NCBI RefSeq assembly: GCF_010468565.1
Contig: NZ_WUEG01000018.1
Coordinates: 1-55,734 of the forward strand
Source: Allomuricauda sp. TY007
Lineage (GTDB): Bacteria > Bacteroidota > Bacteroidia > Flavobacteriales > Flavobacteriaceae
Direction: 5' to 3'
Length of the DNA stretch: 55,734 nucleotides
Positions 26,470 to 34,915 of the stretch are shown here, piece by piece. Position 1 is the first letter of the stretch; every line of letters begins with the position of its first letter. A model generated the notes under the pieces. The model was not told the DNA's origin. It did not search any database and saw nothing but the letters and a program-made list of their open reading frames with translations. The translations under genes and the position numbers were made by a program.

Positions 26470-28086
26470 ATGTCATTATCACCGTCCGCTAATTTTTTAA
26501 CTTCTATTAAAAGATTAAACCTTAAAACCGACAACATCCATTATCAATTGTCCCCGGAGGAGCTCCAGGACATCACTACCGGCAAGGGCATGGGCCGTGA
26601 GGCCTCCTCCGGAGCCTTGGCGGTCAATACCGGGGAGTTCACGGGCCGTTCGCCGAAGGACCGCTTCATCGTGAAGGACGAGATCACCAGGGACAAGGTC
26701 TGGTGGGGGGCCATCAATATCCCCTTTGATGGTGAAAAGTTCGATGCGCTCTACGACAAGGTGATCGCCTACCTGAACACCAAAGAACTTTATGTTCGGG
26801 ATGCCTACGCCTGTGCCGATACGGACTACCGTTTGAACATCCGTGTGATCAACCAGTACCCATGGTCCAATATGTTCGCCTACAATATGTTCCTTAGGCC
26901 GACTGAGGAGGAACTGGGGGACTTTGACCCGGAGTGGACGGTGGTCAACGCGCCCGGTTTTATGGCCGACCCAAAGGTTGACGGTACCAGACAGCACAAT
27001 TTTGCGATACTGAACTTTGGCAGGAAGATCGCCCTTATCGGCGGCACGGGCTATACGGGGGAGATCAAGAAAGGGATATTCTCCGCGCTGAACTTCATCC
27101 TTCCCGTGTACAAGGAGACATTGCCCATGCACTGCTCGGCCAATGTGGGGGGATCGGGGGACACGGCGATATTCTTTGGTCTATCGGGAACGGGGAAGAC
27201 GACCCTTTCCACGGACCCAGACAGAAAACTGATAGGGGACGACGAGCACGGATGGACACCGGACAATACGGTGTTCAATTTTGAGGGCGGATGTTATGCC
27301 AAGGTGATCGATTTATCAAAGGAGAAGGAACCGGAGATCTATGGAGCCATCAAAAAGGGCGCTATTTTGGAGAACGTGGTGATGGACGACAAAGGCGAGG
27401 TCGATTTCACCGATACCTCGATCACCCAGAACACCAGGGTAAGCTATCCCATCCACCACATCGATAACATACAATGGCCATCGATAGGGAAGAATGTAAG
27501 GAACATCTTTTTCCTTACGGCCGACGCCTTCGGGGTACTGCCCCCCATCTCCAAACTGACCCCAGCCCAGGCGGCCTATCACTTTATATCGGGCTATACG
27601 GCCAAGGTGGCGGGCACGGAAGCTGGCGTTGTGGAACCACAGCCATCGTTCTCGGCCTGTTTCGGGGCGCCCTTCATGCCCTTGCACCCTGCGAAATATG
27701 CCGAGATGTTGAGCAAAAAGATGAAGGAATCGGGCGTGGACGTTTGGTTGGTGAACACCGGATGGACTGGGGGGCCTTATGGAGTAGGCACTAGGATGAA
27801 GCTGAAATACACACGGGCCATGATCAGTGCTGCACTCAGTGGTGAACTTGGACTGTACAATTATGAGAAGTACCACATCCATTCCGTATTCGGAGTGGCA
27901 CAACCGAGGGAATGCCCAGGAGTGCCCACCAAAGTATTGAGCCCAAGGGCCACATGGAACGATGACGAGGCCTATTACAAAACGGCCTTCAAACTTACGA
28001 ACGCCTTTAGGGAGAACTTCAAGAAGTTCGAGGGATATGCCAGCGAGGAAATCCGAAGGGGAGGTCCGCAGCGGTACGCATTCTAA
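26470..28086 (+). CDS. pckA: Phosphoenolpyruvate carboxykinase (ATP)
   Basis: The 538-residue product converts oxaloacetate plus ATP to phosphoenolpyruvate, the entry step of gluconeogenesis from C4 acids. It has NTGEFTGRSPKDRFIVKD near the N-terminus, the kinase-1a P-loop GLSGTGKTTLSTDPDRKLIG near residues 237-256, the kinase-2 segment DDEHGWTPDNTVFNFEGG and the adenine-binding region NTGWTGGPYGVGTRMKLKYT. Length is normal for the ATP-dependent bacterial form. ATG 26470 is chosen over an upstream in-frame TTG at 26446. Codons end in G or C far more often than in neighbouring genes, in line with high expression. It is convergent with the next gene, the stops being 9 bp apart. Confidence 0.97.
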   Translation: MSLSPSANFLTSIKRLNLKTDNIHYQLSPEELQDITTGKGMGREASSGALAVNTGEFTGRSPKDRFIVKDEITRDKVWWGAINIPFDGEKFDALYDKVIAYLNTKELYVRDAYACADTDYRLNIRVINQYPWSNMFAYNMFLRPTEEELGDFDPEWTVVNAPGFMADPKVDGTRQHNFAILNFGRKIALIGGTGYTGEIKKGIFSALNFILPVYKETLPMHCSANVGGSGDTAIFFGLSGTGKTTLSTDPDRKLIGDDEHGWTPDNTVFNFEGGCYAKVIDLSKEKEPEIYGAIKKGAILENVVMDDKGEVDFTDTSITQNTRVSYPIHHIDNIQWPSIGKNVRNIFFLTADAFGVLPPISKLTPAQAAYHFISGYTAKVAGTEAGVVEPQPSFSACFGAPFMPLHPAKYAEMLSKKMKESGVDVWLVNTGWTGGPYGVGTRMKLKYTRAMISAALSGELGLYNYEKYHIHSVFGVAQPRECPGVPTKVLSPRATWNDDEAYYKTAFKLTNAFRENFKKFEGYASEEIRRGGPQRYAF

Positions 28087-28095
28087 ACCATTGGT

Positions 28096-29253
28096 TTATC
28101 TACAGAAGGTACTGATGTATTGATCGGTGAAAATGTAGGATTTGTTATAGTCAACAAGAAATCTCCCAGTGCTGAACTGGCAGTCAAAACTTAGGACATC
28201 CCCCTCTTTGATTTGGTTAAAATCCACATTGGGCGCCATCGTCGGATTACACGTAATGGGCTTTGAAAAGTCATCCAATAGATTTTTGGCTATGGAATTG
28301 GTCTCGCTTTTTAGTTCGTTCAATAACTTTGTTGATACGGCCTCTTTTTCCAGAACTTCTTGGGGAACAAACTCAATGTCGCGCCCAATGGCCTTACCTG
28401 AACGCTGTATCTGTTCACCATCAATACTGAACTCCGTTTTGAAAAAGGTATGCACATAGGCAATTTTTACATAATTGGGGTCATCTTCAAAGTTAGAGTT
28501 CAGATAGGATGAAATCAACTTGGGATTGGCGTCCTTGGTTAGAAATGAATCGATGGGAACCTCACGTTTATCATACCAAATCTCATGTTTTTGGTATTCG
28601 TATCCTTCGAAAGATTCTCCGCGATCATCCCGTTCATCCATGCACCTGGCATACATGACCACTTCTTTTGCTACGTAGTGAAATCCGTTTCTTTCCCTAA
28701 AAAAAGGAATTTTATATTCCTCTTTGAGTCTCCATTTACCTTGGTATTTGTAACAGGGGTAATAACAATCTTCAGGCAGTTCCTTCAGTCGAACATAGGG
28801 TTTTACGTAGTTATTTTCAAAACCCCACCGTAACATTTCGTATCGGGTCTCCTCGGATAGTTCATCGGTTTGGTCAATTGTTTCGTTGGAGCGTGCTATC
28901 ATGTAGGTGGTCAGGATACAGCCTAATAGTAAAAGCCCGGTGCCCAAGAGATACTTTTTATTGCTGAAGAAGGAAACGTTAGGCTTTTCACCTAACTTCT
29001 TCACCTTACCGCGAAGCTCATTTACGTCCAAGAGACGCTGAACATTTCGTAGGGCCCGGGTAAGCTCACCTTCCGATGCTGTATTGTTTATTAATCTAGA
29101 GAATTGTGAATCACTATAAAATAGGTCACGTGCAATCTTTGAATTGCTTGTGGATTCGAATTTGTTCGTGTTCGGATCGTATTTGCCATAATGGCGTTCT
29201 AGTTTTGAGATAAATTCCGCATGAATTTTATTTATCTCGTCTTCTGTATGCAT
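28096..29253 (-). CDS. Putative membrane-tethered helix-turn-helix regulator (uncharacterised)
   Basis: I do not recognise a named family. The 385-residue protein has a soluble N-terminal part of about 98 residues, where 'SNSKIARDLFYSDSQFSRLI' (about 37-56) reads like a helix-turn-helix, followed by a helical stretch (ALRNVQRLLDVNELRGKVKK). A single membrane helix follows at about 100-120 (KYLLGTGLLLLGCILTTYMIA). Basic residues precede the helix, so the N-terminus should be cytoplasmic and residues 121-385 periplasmic. The C-terminal part has six cysteines, including CYYPC near residue 165 and the final FCR, which could form disulfides. The gene is divergent from a SusC/SusD operon and shares its promoter region, so a one-component regulator sensing a periplasmic ligand is a reasonable inference. 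Confidence 0.6.
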   Translation of the reverse strand: MHTEDEINKIHAEFISKLERHYGKYDPNTNKFESTSNSKIARDLFYSDSQFSRLINNTASEGELTRALRNVQRLLDVNELRGKVKKLGEKPNVSFFSNKKYLLGTGLLLLGCILTTYMIARSNETIDQTDELSEETRYEMLRWGFENNYVKPYVRLKELPEDCYYPCYKYQGKWRLKEEYKIPFFRERNGFHYVAKEVVMYARCMDERDDRGESFEGYEYQKHEIWYDKREVPIDSFLTKDANPKLISSYLNSNFEDDPNYVKIAYVHTFFKTEFSIDGEQIQRSGKAIGRDIEFVPQEVLEKEAVSTKLLNELKSETNSIAKNLLDDFSKPITCNPTMAPNVDFNQIKEGDVLSFDCQFSTGRFLVDYNKSYIFTDQYISTFCR

Positions 29254-29298
29254 GTAAGTCGGTTAAAAATTGATAAAAATTGATAAAAGTTATTAAAG

Positions 29299-29334
29299 TG
29301 ACAATATAAATGATGATTATTTATATAATTGTCA
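29299..29334. promoter_or_regulatory. Palindrome in the divergent promoter region of locus F
   Basis: TGACAAT (29299-29305) and ATTGTCA (29328-29334) are perfect inverted arms, with further imperfect A/T pairing inward (ATAAAT/ATTTATA). Just beside it, towards the regulator gene, AATTGATAAA occurs twice in tandem (about 29267-29287). The region separates the putative membrane regulator from susC and is the natural place for an operator. Binding is inferred. Confidence 0.45.
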
Positions 29335-29421
29335 ATCACATAAGCACAATAATATCAAAACAACAACTTTTGTTTTTTTGGTAGTTTTTACTCTAAACTA
29401 ATCAAACTTAAAACATTTAAA

Positions 29422-32400
29422 ATGAAATTCAGACTTAAGCATGCATTTTTGCTTCTTGGGGTCCTTTCCTTTCAAATTGTATCTTCTCAAAAACAAATTT
29501 CCGGAAAAGTAACTGACGAAAATGGGCAGCCATTGCCCGGGGTTTCCATACTTGAGCGAGAGACAACCAATGGAACCACTTCAGACTTTGATGGTAATTA
29601 CGCCATTACGGTACGCGATGAATCCTCACAAGTTCTATTCAGTTATATTGGGTTTACCACGGTAACCAAAACGGTGGGGAGCGGTGCTACCTTAAATATT
29701 GTAATGGAAGAGAGTGCAGAGGCCCTTGATGAGGTTGTCGTAACTTCTTTGGGATTTAAGGAACAGAAAGACGATTTGGGTTATGCCAGTTCCACGGTTT
29801 CTGGGAACAAGGTGGCCGAGGCAGGGGAGACCAATGTACTCAATAGTTTATCGGGTAAATCCTCCGGGGTACGTATTTCACGGAACTCGAGCGATCCGGG
29901 GGCAGGTTCCTACATTCAGATCAGGGGTGTGTCTTCCATCACCCGAAACAGTCAACCGCTTATTATTGTGGACGGCGTTCCCATTAGTAACGATGTGCGA
30001 GGAAACAGCGATAGCGGTGGAGTGAACCAAGAATCAAGGCTGAACGATATCAATCCGAACGATATCGAGAGCATTACCGTACTCAAAGGAGCATCGGCAG
30101 CGGCTCTATGGGGTACCCAGGCCTTAGGCGGTGTCATCAATATTACGACCAAAACCGGTAAATTCAACAGCCGACTTTCCGTAAGCTTAAAGAGTACCTA
30201 TTCCTACGATGAAATTAACCGTAGATATCCGCAACAGGATGAATACGGCCAGGGCGATAATGGGGTATATGATCAAAGGGCCAGGGATTCCTGGGGCGAT
30301 AAGCTGTCCGAAAGGTCCGGTGGCCTGGATGAACTGGATACCTCGGGCGAATTTTATTTAGATCAAAACGGAAATGTCTATTACCCTATTTTGAACAAAA
30401 ACTCAAGGCAGACCTTCCATGATTCCAATTTTGATAAGATTTTCAATAATGGGCATTTTTTGGAAAACAACTTGAGCGTTAGTGGAGGTAATCAAAAAGG
30501 TTCCATGTTCTTTAGTTTGGGAAACCTGGACCAACAAGGCATCATCAGGAACAATTCCGATTATAATAGAACGACCATGCGCTTTAATGCCAGACAAAAC
30601 TTTACCGATGCAATTAGTTTGAAGATAAGCTCATCCTATTCACGGACCAAGTCCAATAGAATTTTAAAAGGGGCGAACAGTTCAGGATTATATCTTGGAT
30701 TGCTGAGGAACCCAGTGGATTTTGATATATCGGGTTATCGGGGTGACTATTATGCAAATGGTAATGCGACTCCGGTATCTGACAGACATCGATCATACAG
30801 GGAACCCTTGGGGGCGGACGGTACACCTACATACAATAACCCGCTTTGGACCATAAACGAGCAAGAAAATTTGGCCAAGGTAGATCGTTTTATCACCAAT
30901 GTGGAGTTGACCGCTACGCCCAACTCTTGGTTGACCTTGATTGGTAGAGTGGGGCTTGATCATTATAGTGAGAAAAGAAATCAATTTTTTACACCAGGAT
31001 CAGCGTCAGGATCCTACAGATCTGGTTTTATAAGTCAGGAGTTGGCGACCAATACCATTTTTAATATGGATTACATCGCCAAGACCAATTTTGACCTAAC
31101 GGACGATGTCAGTGGTGATTTTTTGTTGGGATTCAATTATAACGATAAATCAAGAGCGGTAAATGGATATGTCGGGACCAACTTTGTTCAGTTCCTCGAT
31201 GTGGATAGTGGCATAAGGGATTCGGATAATATCCTGCCCGAAAATATAGTGACCAATAGTTTCCAAGGACAGGAACGTACCGTGGGGGTATATTCATCGG
31301 CATCTTTTGCATTGTATGAGATGTTGTATGTAAATGCTACGGTTAGGGGCGAGACCGCATCAACTTTTGGGGATATGGACAACAAGGCCTTTATTTTCCC
31401 ATCTACTTCCGTGGCTTGGCAGTTTTCCGAGTTGGAACCTTTTAAGGAAAGTACCTTCTTTTCTTTTGGGAAATTGAGGGCTTCCTATGGTGAAGTTGGT
31501 GTGCAGCCCGCACGATACAACACCTCAAATGTATATGTTTCTCCCACATTCGGGGATTCCTATGGAGGAGGACTGAATCTTGGGTTGTTCGGTAATGGAG
31601 CTTTTGTACCGAGTGCCAGTCGTGGAAATACCAATTTGAAACCGGAAAGGAAAAAGGAAATGGAGTTAGGTTTGGACCTACGCTTTTTTAGAAACAAGCT
31701 TTCCATCAGCGGTACTTACTTTTCCAATGTTACGGAAGATGTGTTGTTGGAGTTTCCACAGGCCAATTCAACGGGCTACACATCCGTATATACCAATGGT
31801 GCGGAAATCGAAAATAAAGGGTACGAACTGGATTTGGGCTATCGTATCATAGATACGGGAGATTTTAGCTGGTCGATGGATGCGAATTTCACACAGGTTC
31901 GTAATAAAGTGACCGATTTGGCAGGAATCGAATCCTTGAACCTAGGAGGCCTTTCAGCGGTTAGCTCCCGTGCGGTAGAAGGAGAGCCTTTGGGTGTTCT
32001 GTGGGGCTCTAGGACCCTCCGGAATGAGGATGGTTCCATTGTTTATGATGAATACGGATTCCCCGAGCAAGACCAAGTGGAAGGTGTGATCGGTGACCCC
32101 AACCCAGATTGGCAAGGGTCATTGGCCACCAGTATTTCCTATAAAAATTTTAGATTGACGGCCCTGTTAGAGACCTATCAAGGTGCCGATATTTATGCTG
32201 GAACCAAATCCGTGATGCGGGATTTGGGAACCTGGTACGATACGGCCAACGAGGTTACGGCTACACGAAATTACTTTACTTCGGACGGTAACATTATCAA
32301 TATCGGAGAAACCTTTAGGGGCAATGTGCAGGATTTTGGCGCAGGTCCGGTCGCTCTTACCGAAGCATGGTACAATGGCGACGGAGGTTTTTTCAGTAAT

Positions 32401-32673
32401 GGAAACGACGAGCTGTATATTGAAGATGGTTCATGGACCCGTTTAAGGGAACTGAGCCTTTCCTATCGTTTAAAAAATGCATGGATGGCGGATTCCATGG
32501 GGATTCAATCCGCTGAATTTTCAGTGACCGGAAGAAACCTGTTCTTATGGGCCCCATTTGAAGGAAACGACCCCGATACCAATCTTTCGGGGGTAAGTGC
32601 AGCTAGGGGGATAGATTATTTCAACAACCCAAGCACTAAATCCTACTTGTTTAGCCTAACACTTAACTTCTAA
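29422..32673 (+). CDS. SusC/RagA TonB-dependent outer-membrane transporter without STN domain (locus F)
   Basis: The 1083-residue protein has a signal peptide (HAFLLLGVLSFQIVSSQ) and goes directly into a carboxypeptidase-regulatory-like domain (ISGKVTDENGQPLPGVSILE, TNGTTSDFDGNYAI). The plug motif is ALDEVVVTSLGFKEQKDDLG, a variant of the usual VVVGYG box, followed by 'VLKGASAAALWGTQALGGVI'. The barrel ends with YLFSLTLNF. No STN domain is present, in keeping with the absence of sigma/FecR genes here. It should import a ligand with the SusD-like lipoprotein encoded 17 bp downstream. It opens a six-gene operon that ends at a terminator near 39650. Confidence 0.93.
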   Translation: MKFRLKHAFLLLGVLSFQIVSSQKQISGKVTDENGQPLPGVSILERETTNGTTSDFDGNYAITVRDESSQVLFSYIGFTTVTKTVGSGATLNIVMEESAEALDEVVVTSLGFKEQKDDLGYASSTVSGNKVAEAGETNVLNSLSGKSSGVRISRNSSDPGAGSYIQIRGVSSITRNSQPLIIVDGVPISNDVRGNSDSGGVNQESRLNDINPNDIESITVLKGASAAALWGTQALGGVINITTKTGKFNSRLSVSLKSTYSYDEINRRYPQQDEYGQGDNGVYDQRARDSWGDKLSERSGGLDELDTSGEFYLDQNGNVYYPILNKNSRQTFHDSNFDKIFNNGHFLENNLSVSGGNQKGSMFFSLGNLDQQGIIRNNSDYNRTTMRFNARQNFTDAISLKISSSYSRTKSNRILKGANSSGLYLGLLRNPVDFDISGYRGDYYANGNATPVSDRHRSYREPLGADGTPTYNNPLWTINEQENLAKVDRFITNVELTATPNSWLTLIGRVGLDHYSEKRNQFFTPGSASGSYRSGFISQELATNTIFNMDYIAKTNFDLTDDVSGDFLLGFNYNDKSRAVNGYVGTNFVQFLDVDSGIRDSDNILPENIVTNSFQGQERTVGVYSSASFALYEMLYVNATVRGETASTFGDMDNKAFIFPSTSVAWQFSELEPFKESTFFSFGKLRASYGEVGVQPARYNTSNVYVSPTFGDSYGGGLNLGLFGNGAFVPSASRGNTNLKPERKKEMELGLDLRFFRNKLSISGTYFSNVTEDVLLEFPQANSTGYTSVYTNGAEIENKGYELDLGYRIIDTGDFSWSMDANFTQVRNKVTDLAGIESLNLGGLSAVSSRAVEGEPLGVLWGSRTLRNEDGSIVYDEYGFPEQDQVEGVIGDPNPDWQGSLATSISYKNFRLTALLETYQGADIYAGTKSVMRDLGTWYDTANEVTATRNYFTSDGNIINIGETFRGNVQDFGAGPVALTEAWYNGDGGFFSNGNDELYIEDGSWTRLRELSLSYRLKNAWMADSMGIQSAEFSVTGRNLFLWAPFEGNDPDTNLSGVSAARGIDYFNNPSTKSYLFSLTLNF

Positions 32674-32690
32674 TCAAAAAAACTATTATA

Positions 32691-34109
32691 ATGAAACGCT
32701 ATATATCAATCGTAATACTTTGCGCACTACTGATATCCTGTAGTGACCTGGTCGATGATTTGAACAACGACCCCAATAATCTTACGGAGAGTTCTTTTGG
32801 TTCGGTTCTTACAGGTGCCGAAGTCGGAAACCTATTGTTCCAGAGCGGGGAATCCGCCCGTAGGGCCGCTATTTTTGCAGGCCAGTATAGAGGAATTGAT
32901 AGACAGCATGAAGGCTTCTATAATTATTCGGTGACCACCAGTGATTTTGATGCCCTTTGGAATGATGCCTTTGTGAATGGTTATAGAAACGCTTTGATTG
33001 CAGAAGAGACCGCTCTCAATGATGAAATTGGCCCAATCGCTCAGGGAATAGCCCTGGTTTTACAGGCACAGGTTGCAGGTTCTATTGCATCCTTGTATGG
33101 TGACATCCCTTTTGATGAAGCCGGGAATGTTGGTATCACAGACCCTGTGTTTGAAAGCCAAACCTCGGTTTATGGAAAAATACAGAACAGCTTGGATGCC
33201 GCAATTTCATTGTTGGGCCAAGGAACGGGAAGACCAAGTGCCGGTTCCGATATTTATTTTGATGGAGACGCCAATGCATGGATAGAGGCAGCTTATACGC
33301 TTAAGGCACGTTTTTACATGCATACCAAGAACTATCAAGCTGCATTGAATGCCGCGGGCAACGGAATTAGCTCCATGGCGAACAGTATGTACGGACCGCA
33401 TGGAACTGCGGCGGAAAACTCCAATCTCAATTATCAGTTTTTTGCCATAGAAGTACGCCAGTCCGATCTCATAGTATCCGATTTTATGGCAAGCCTTGTG
33501 GATCCAAGCGCAGGCAATCCGATACCTTCCAATTATAGGGGAAGTGCCAAGACGGATGAAACAGGACGATTTGGTTTTCTTTTTACCATAAATAGTACAG
33601 GGATACAACCCAATATAGAGGACGGTTTTGCTGCACAAGATGCTCCCGCACCTTTGGTGACTTATGAGGAAAACCTACTTATTTTGGCTGAGGCAGGCTT
33701 ACGAGTCAATGGTTTTGGGACAGGTCTATCCAACCTGAACGAGTATAGGGCATTTATGGATACCGGAGGGTACCTGAGAAATGTAGACCCATCCCAAGTA
33801 AATTATGAACCTTATGTGCCTGCTGACTTTGAAGCGGGAGGTATGGAAAACACGGATGGTATCAGTCCAGAAAATGCGCTACTTCGCGAAATCCTGGAAG
33901 AACGTTACATTACCTTGTTCGGACAAATAGAGACATTCAACGATACCCGAAGAACTGAGGGAGAAACAGTGGTCAGGGTGCCTATTACCCCGAACACGGG
34001 CAATCAGTTACCGCAACGTTTTTTGTATCCACAATCCGAAATAGACAGGAACGATAATGTTCCCAACCCTATCCCCGACTTCTTTGATGAAACCAAGGTC
34101 AATCAATAA
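32691..34109 (+). CDS. SusD-like surface lipoprotein (SusD_2 type, locus F)
   Basis: The 472-residue product has lipobox LLISC followed by SDLVDDLNNDPNNLTESSFG. The 'NNDPNNLTESSF' opening is typical of the SusD/RagB-like group 2 rather than classic SusD. Central segments 'NALIAEETALNDEIGPIAQG' and AQVAGSIASLYGDIPFDEAG and the C-terminal 'LLREILEERYITLFGQIETF' with RFLYPQSEIDRNDNVP fit that group. It should pair with the SusC immediately upstream. Acidic residues after the lipid Cys suggest surface exposure. Ligand is unknown; the following genes encode an esterase and a carboxylate transporter. Confidence 0.88.
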   Translation: MKRYISIVILCALLISCSDLVDDLNNDPNNLTESSFGSVLTGAEVGNLLFQSGESARRAAIFAGQYRGIDRQHEGFYNYSVTTSDFDALWNDAFVNGYRNALIAEETALNDEIGPIAQGIALVLQAQVAGSIASLYGDIPFDEAGNVGITDPVFESQTSVYGKIQNSLDAAISLLGQGTGRPSAGSDIYFDGDANAWIEAAYTLKARFYMHTKNYQAALNAAGNGISSMANSMYGPHGTAAENSNLNYQFFAIEVRQSDLIVSDFMASLVDPSAGNPIPSNYRGSAKTDETGRFGFLFTINSTGIQPNIEDGFAAQDAPAPLVTYEENLLILAEAGLRVNGFGTGLSNLNEYRAFMDTGGYLRNVDPSQVNYEPYVPADFEAGGMENTDGISPENALLREILEERYITLFGQIETFNDTRRTEGETVVRVPITPNTGNQLPQRFLYPQSEIDRNDNVPNPIPDFFDETKVNQ

Positions 34110-34135
34110 ATAATAAAGAATTGCATTATCAAATT

Positions 34136-34915
34136 ATGAGAAATAAGCATATCAAGAATCTGAGTATATGGATTGTTGCACTGGTGCTGACCATTCCGGT
34201 TCAGTTAAGTGCCCAAGAAAAGGAGGATCCTATCAAAATATTGTTTGTCGGAAATAGCTTCACCTATTTTTGGAACATGCCCCAATTGGTGGACGCCATG
34301 GCCGAAACACAGGGAGTTGATATTTCTGCACATCAATCCACTGTGGGAGGCAGTAATTTGGAACAGCATTGGAAAAGTGAAAAAGGAACGGTTACCCGCC
34401 ATCTTCTTGAAGAAAAGCAATGGGATTATGTGGTGTTTGGTGACCATAGTCTTAGTACCATAGATACCCCGGCACGATTTAAGGAATACGGGACCAAGTT
34501 CGCCGAACTGGTCCGTTCCAAAGGGGCGGAGCCCATTTTTTATATGACTTGGGCCTATAAATCCAATCCATTGATGCAAGAGACCATTACCAAAGGGTAC
34601 ATGGATCTGGCCACATCGCTAAATGCAAAGGTGTTGCCCGTAGGCCCAGTATATATGAAGGCTAGAACTGCGAGGCCTGATTTGGAATTCTATTTTGATG
34701 ACAAACATCCTTCTTCAGATGGGACGTATTTGATTGCTTTGACCATTACCAAATTGCTTACGGGTAAATCCATCATTGAAGTTCCCAACCGTTTGATCAC
34801 CAAGGATGCGAACGACGAAAAATTATATCTATCGTTTGTTTTGCCTACCACAGGTGACTTTTTGAGACAATTGGTGGAAGAAATGAATTTTGAACCTTAC
34901 AAGACCCAAAAATGA
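34136..34915 (+). CDS. SGNH/GDSL-family hydrolase, probable periplasmic esterase
   Basis: From ATG 34136 the protein has 259 residues with a Sec signal peptide (IWIVALVLTIPVQLSAQ). Block I is ILFVGNSFTYF with the nucleophile Ser at about residue 41; block II Gly lies in STVGGSNLEQHW; block III is probably WDYVVFGDHS, where the usual Asn appears replaced by Asp; block V is FYFDDKHPSSDGTYL with the catalytic Asp and His. SGNH enzymes remove acyl groups from sugars, lipids or small esters. The gene follows susD after 26 bp and overlaps the next gene by 4 bp (ATGA), so translation is probably coupled to the transporter. A TTG 15 bp upstream is a less likely start. Confidence 0.85.
   Translation: MRNKHIKNLSIWIVALVLTIPVQLSAQEKEDPIKILFVGNSFTYFWNMPQLVDAMAETQGVDISAHQSTVGGSNLEQHWKSEKGTVTRHLLEEKQWDYVVFGDHSLSTIDTPARFKEYGTKFAELVRSKGAEPIFYMTWAYKSNPLMQETITKGYMDLATSLNAKVLPVGPVYMKARTARPDLEFYFDDKHPSSDGTYLIALTITKLLTGKSIIEVPNRLITKDANDEKLYLSFVLPTTGDFLRQLVEEMNFEPYKTQK

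Noticed and set aside
28084..28098. Palindrome TAAACCA-T-TGGTTTA covering the stop codons of two convergent genes
   Set aside because: Arms are only 7 bp with no usable loop and no T-run. The symmetry follows partly from two facing TAA stops.
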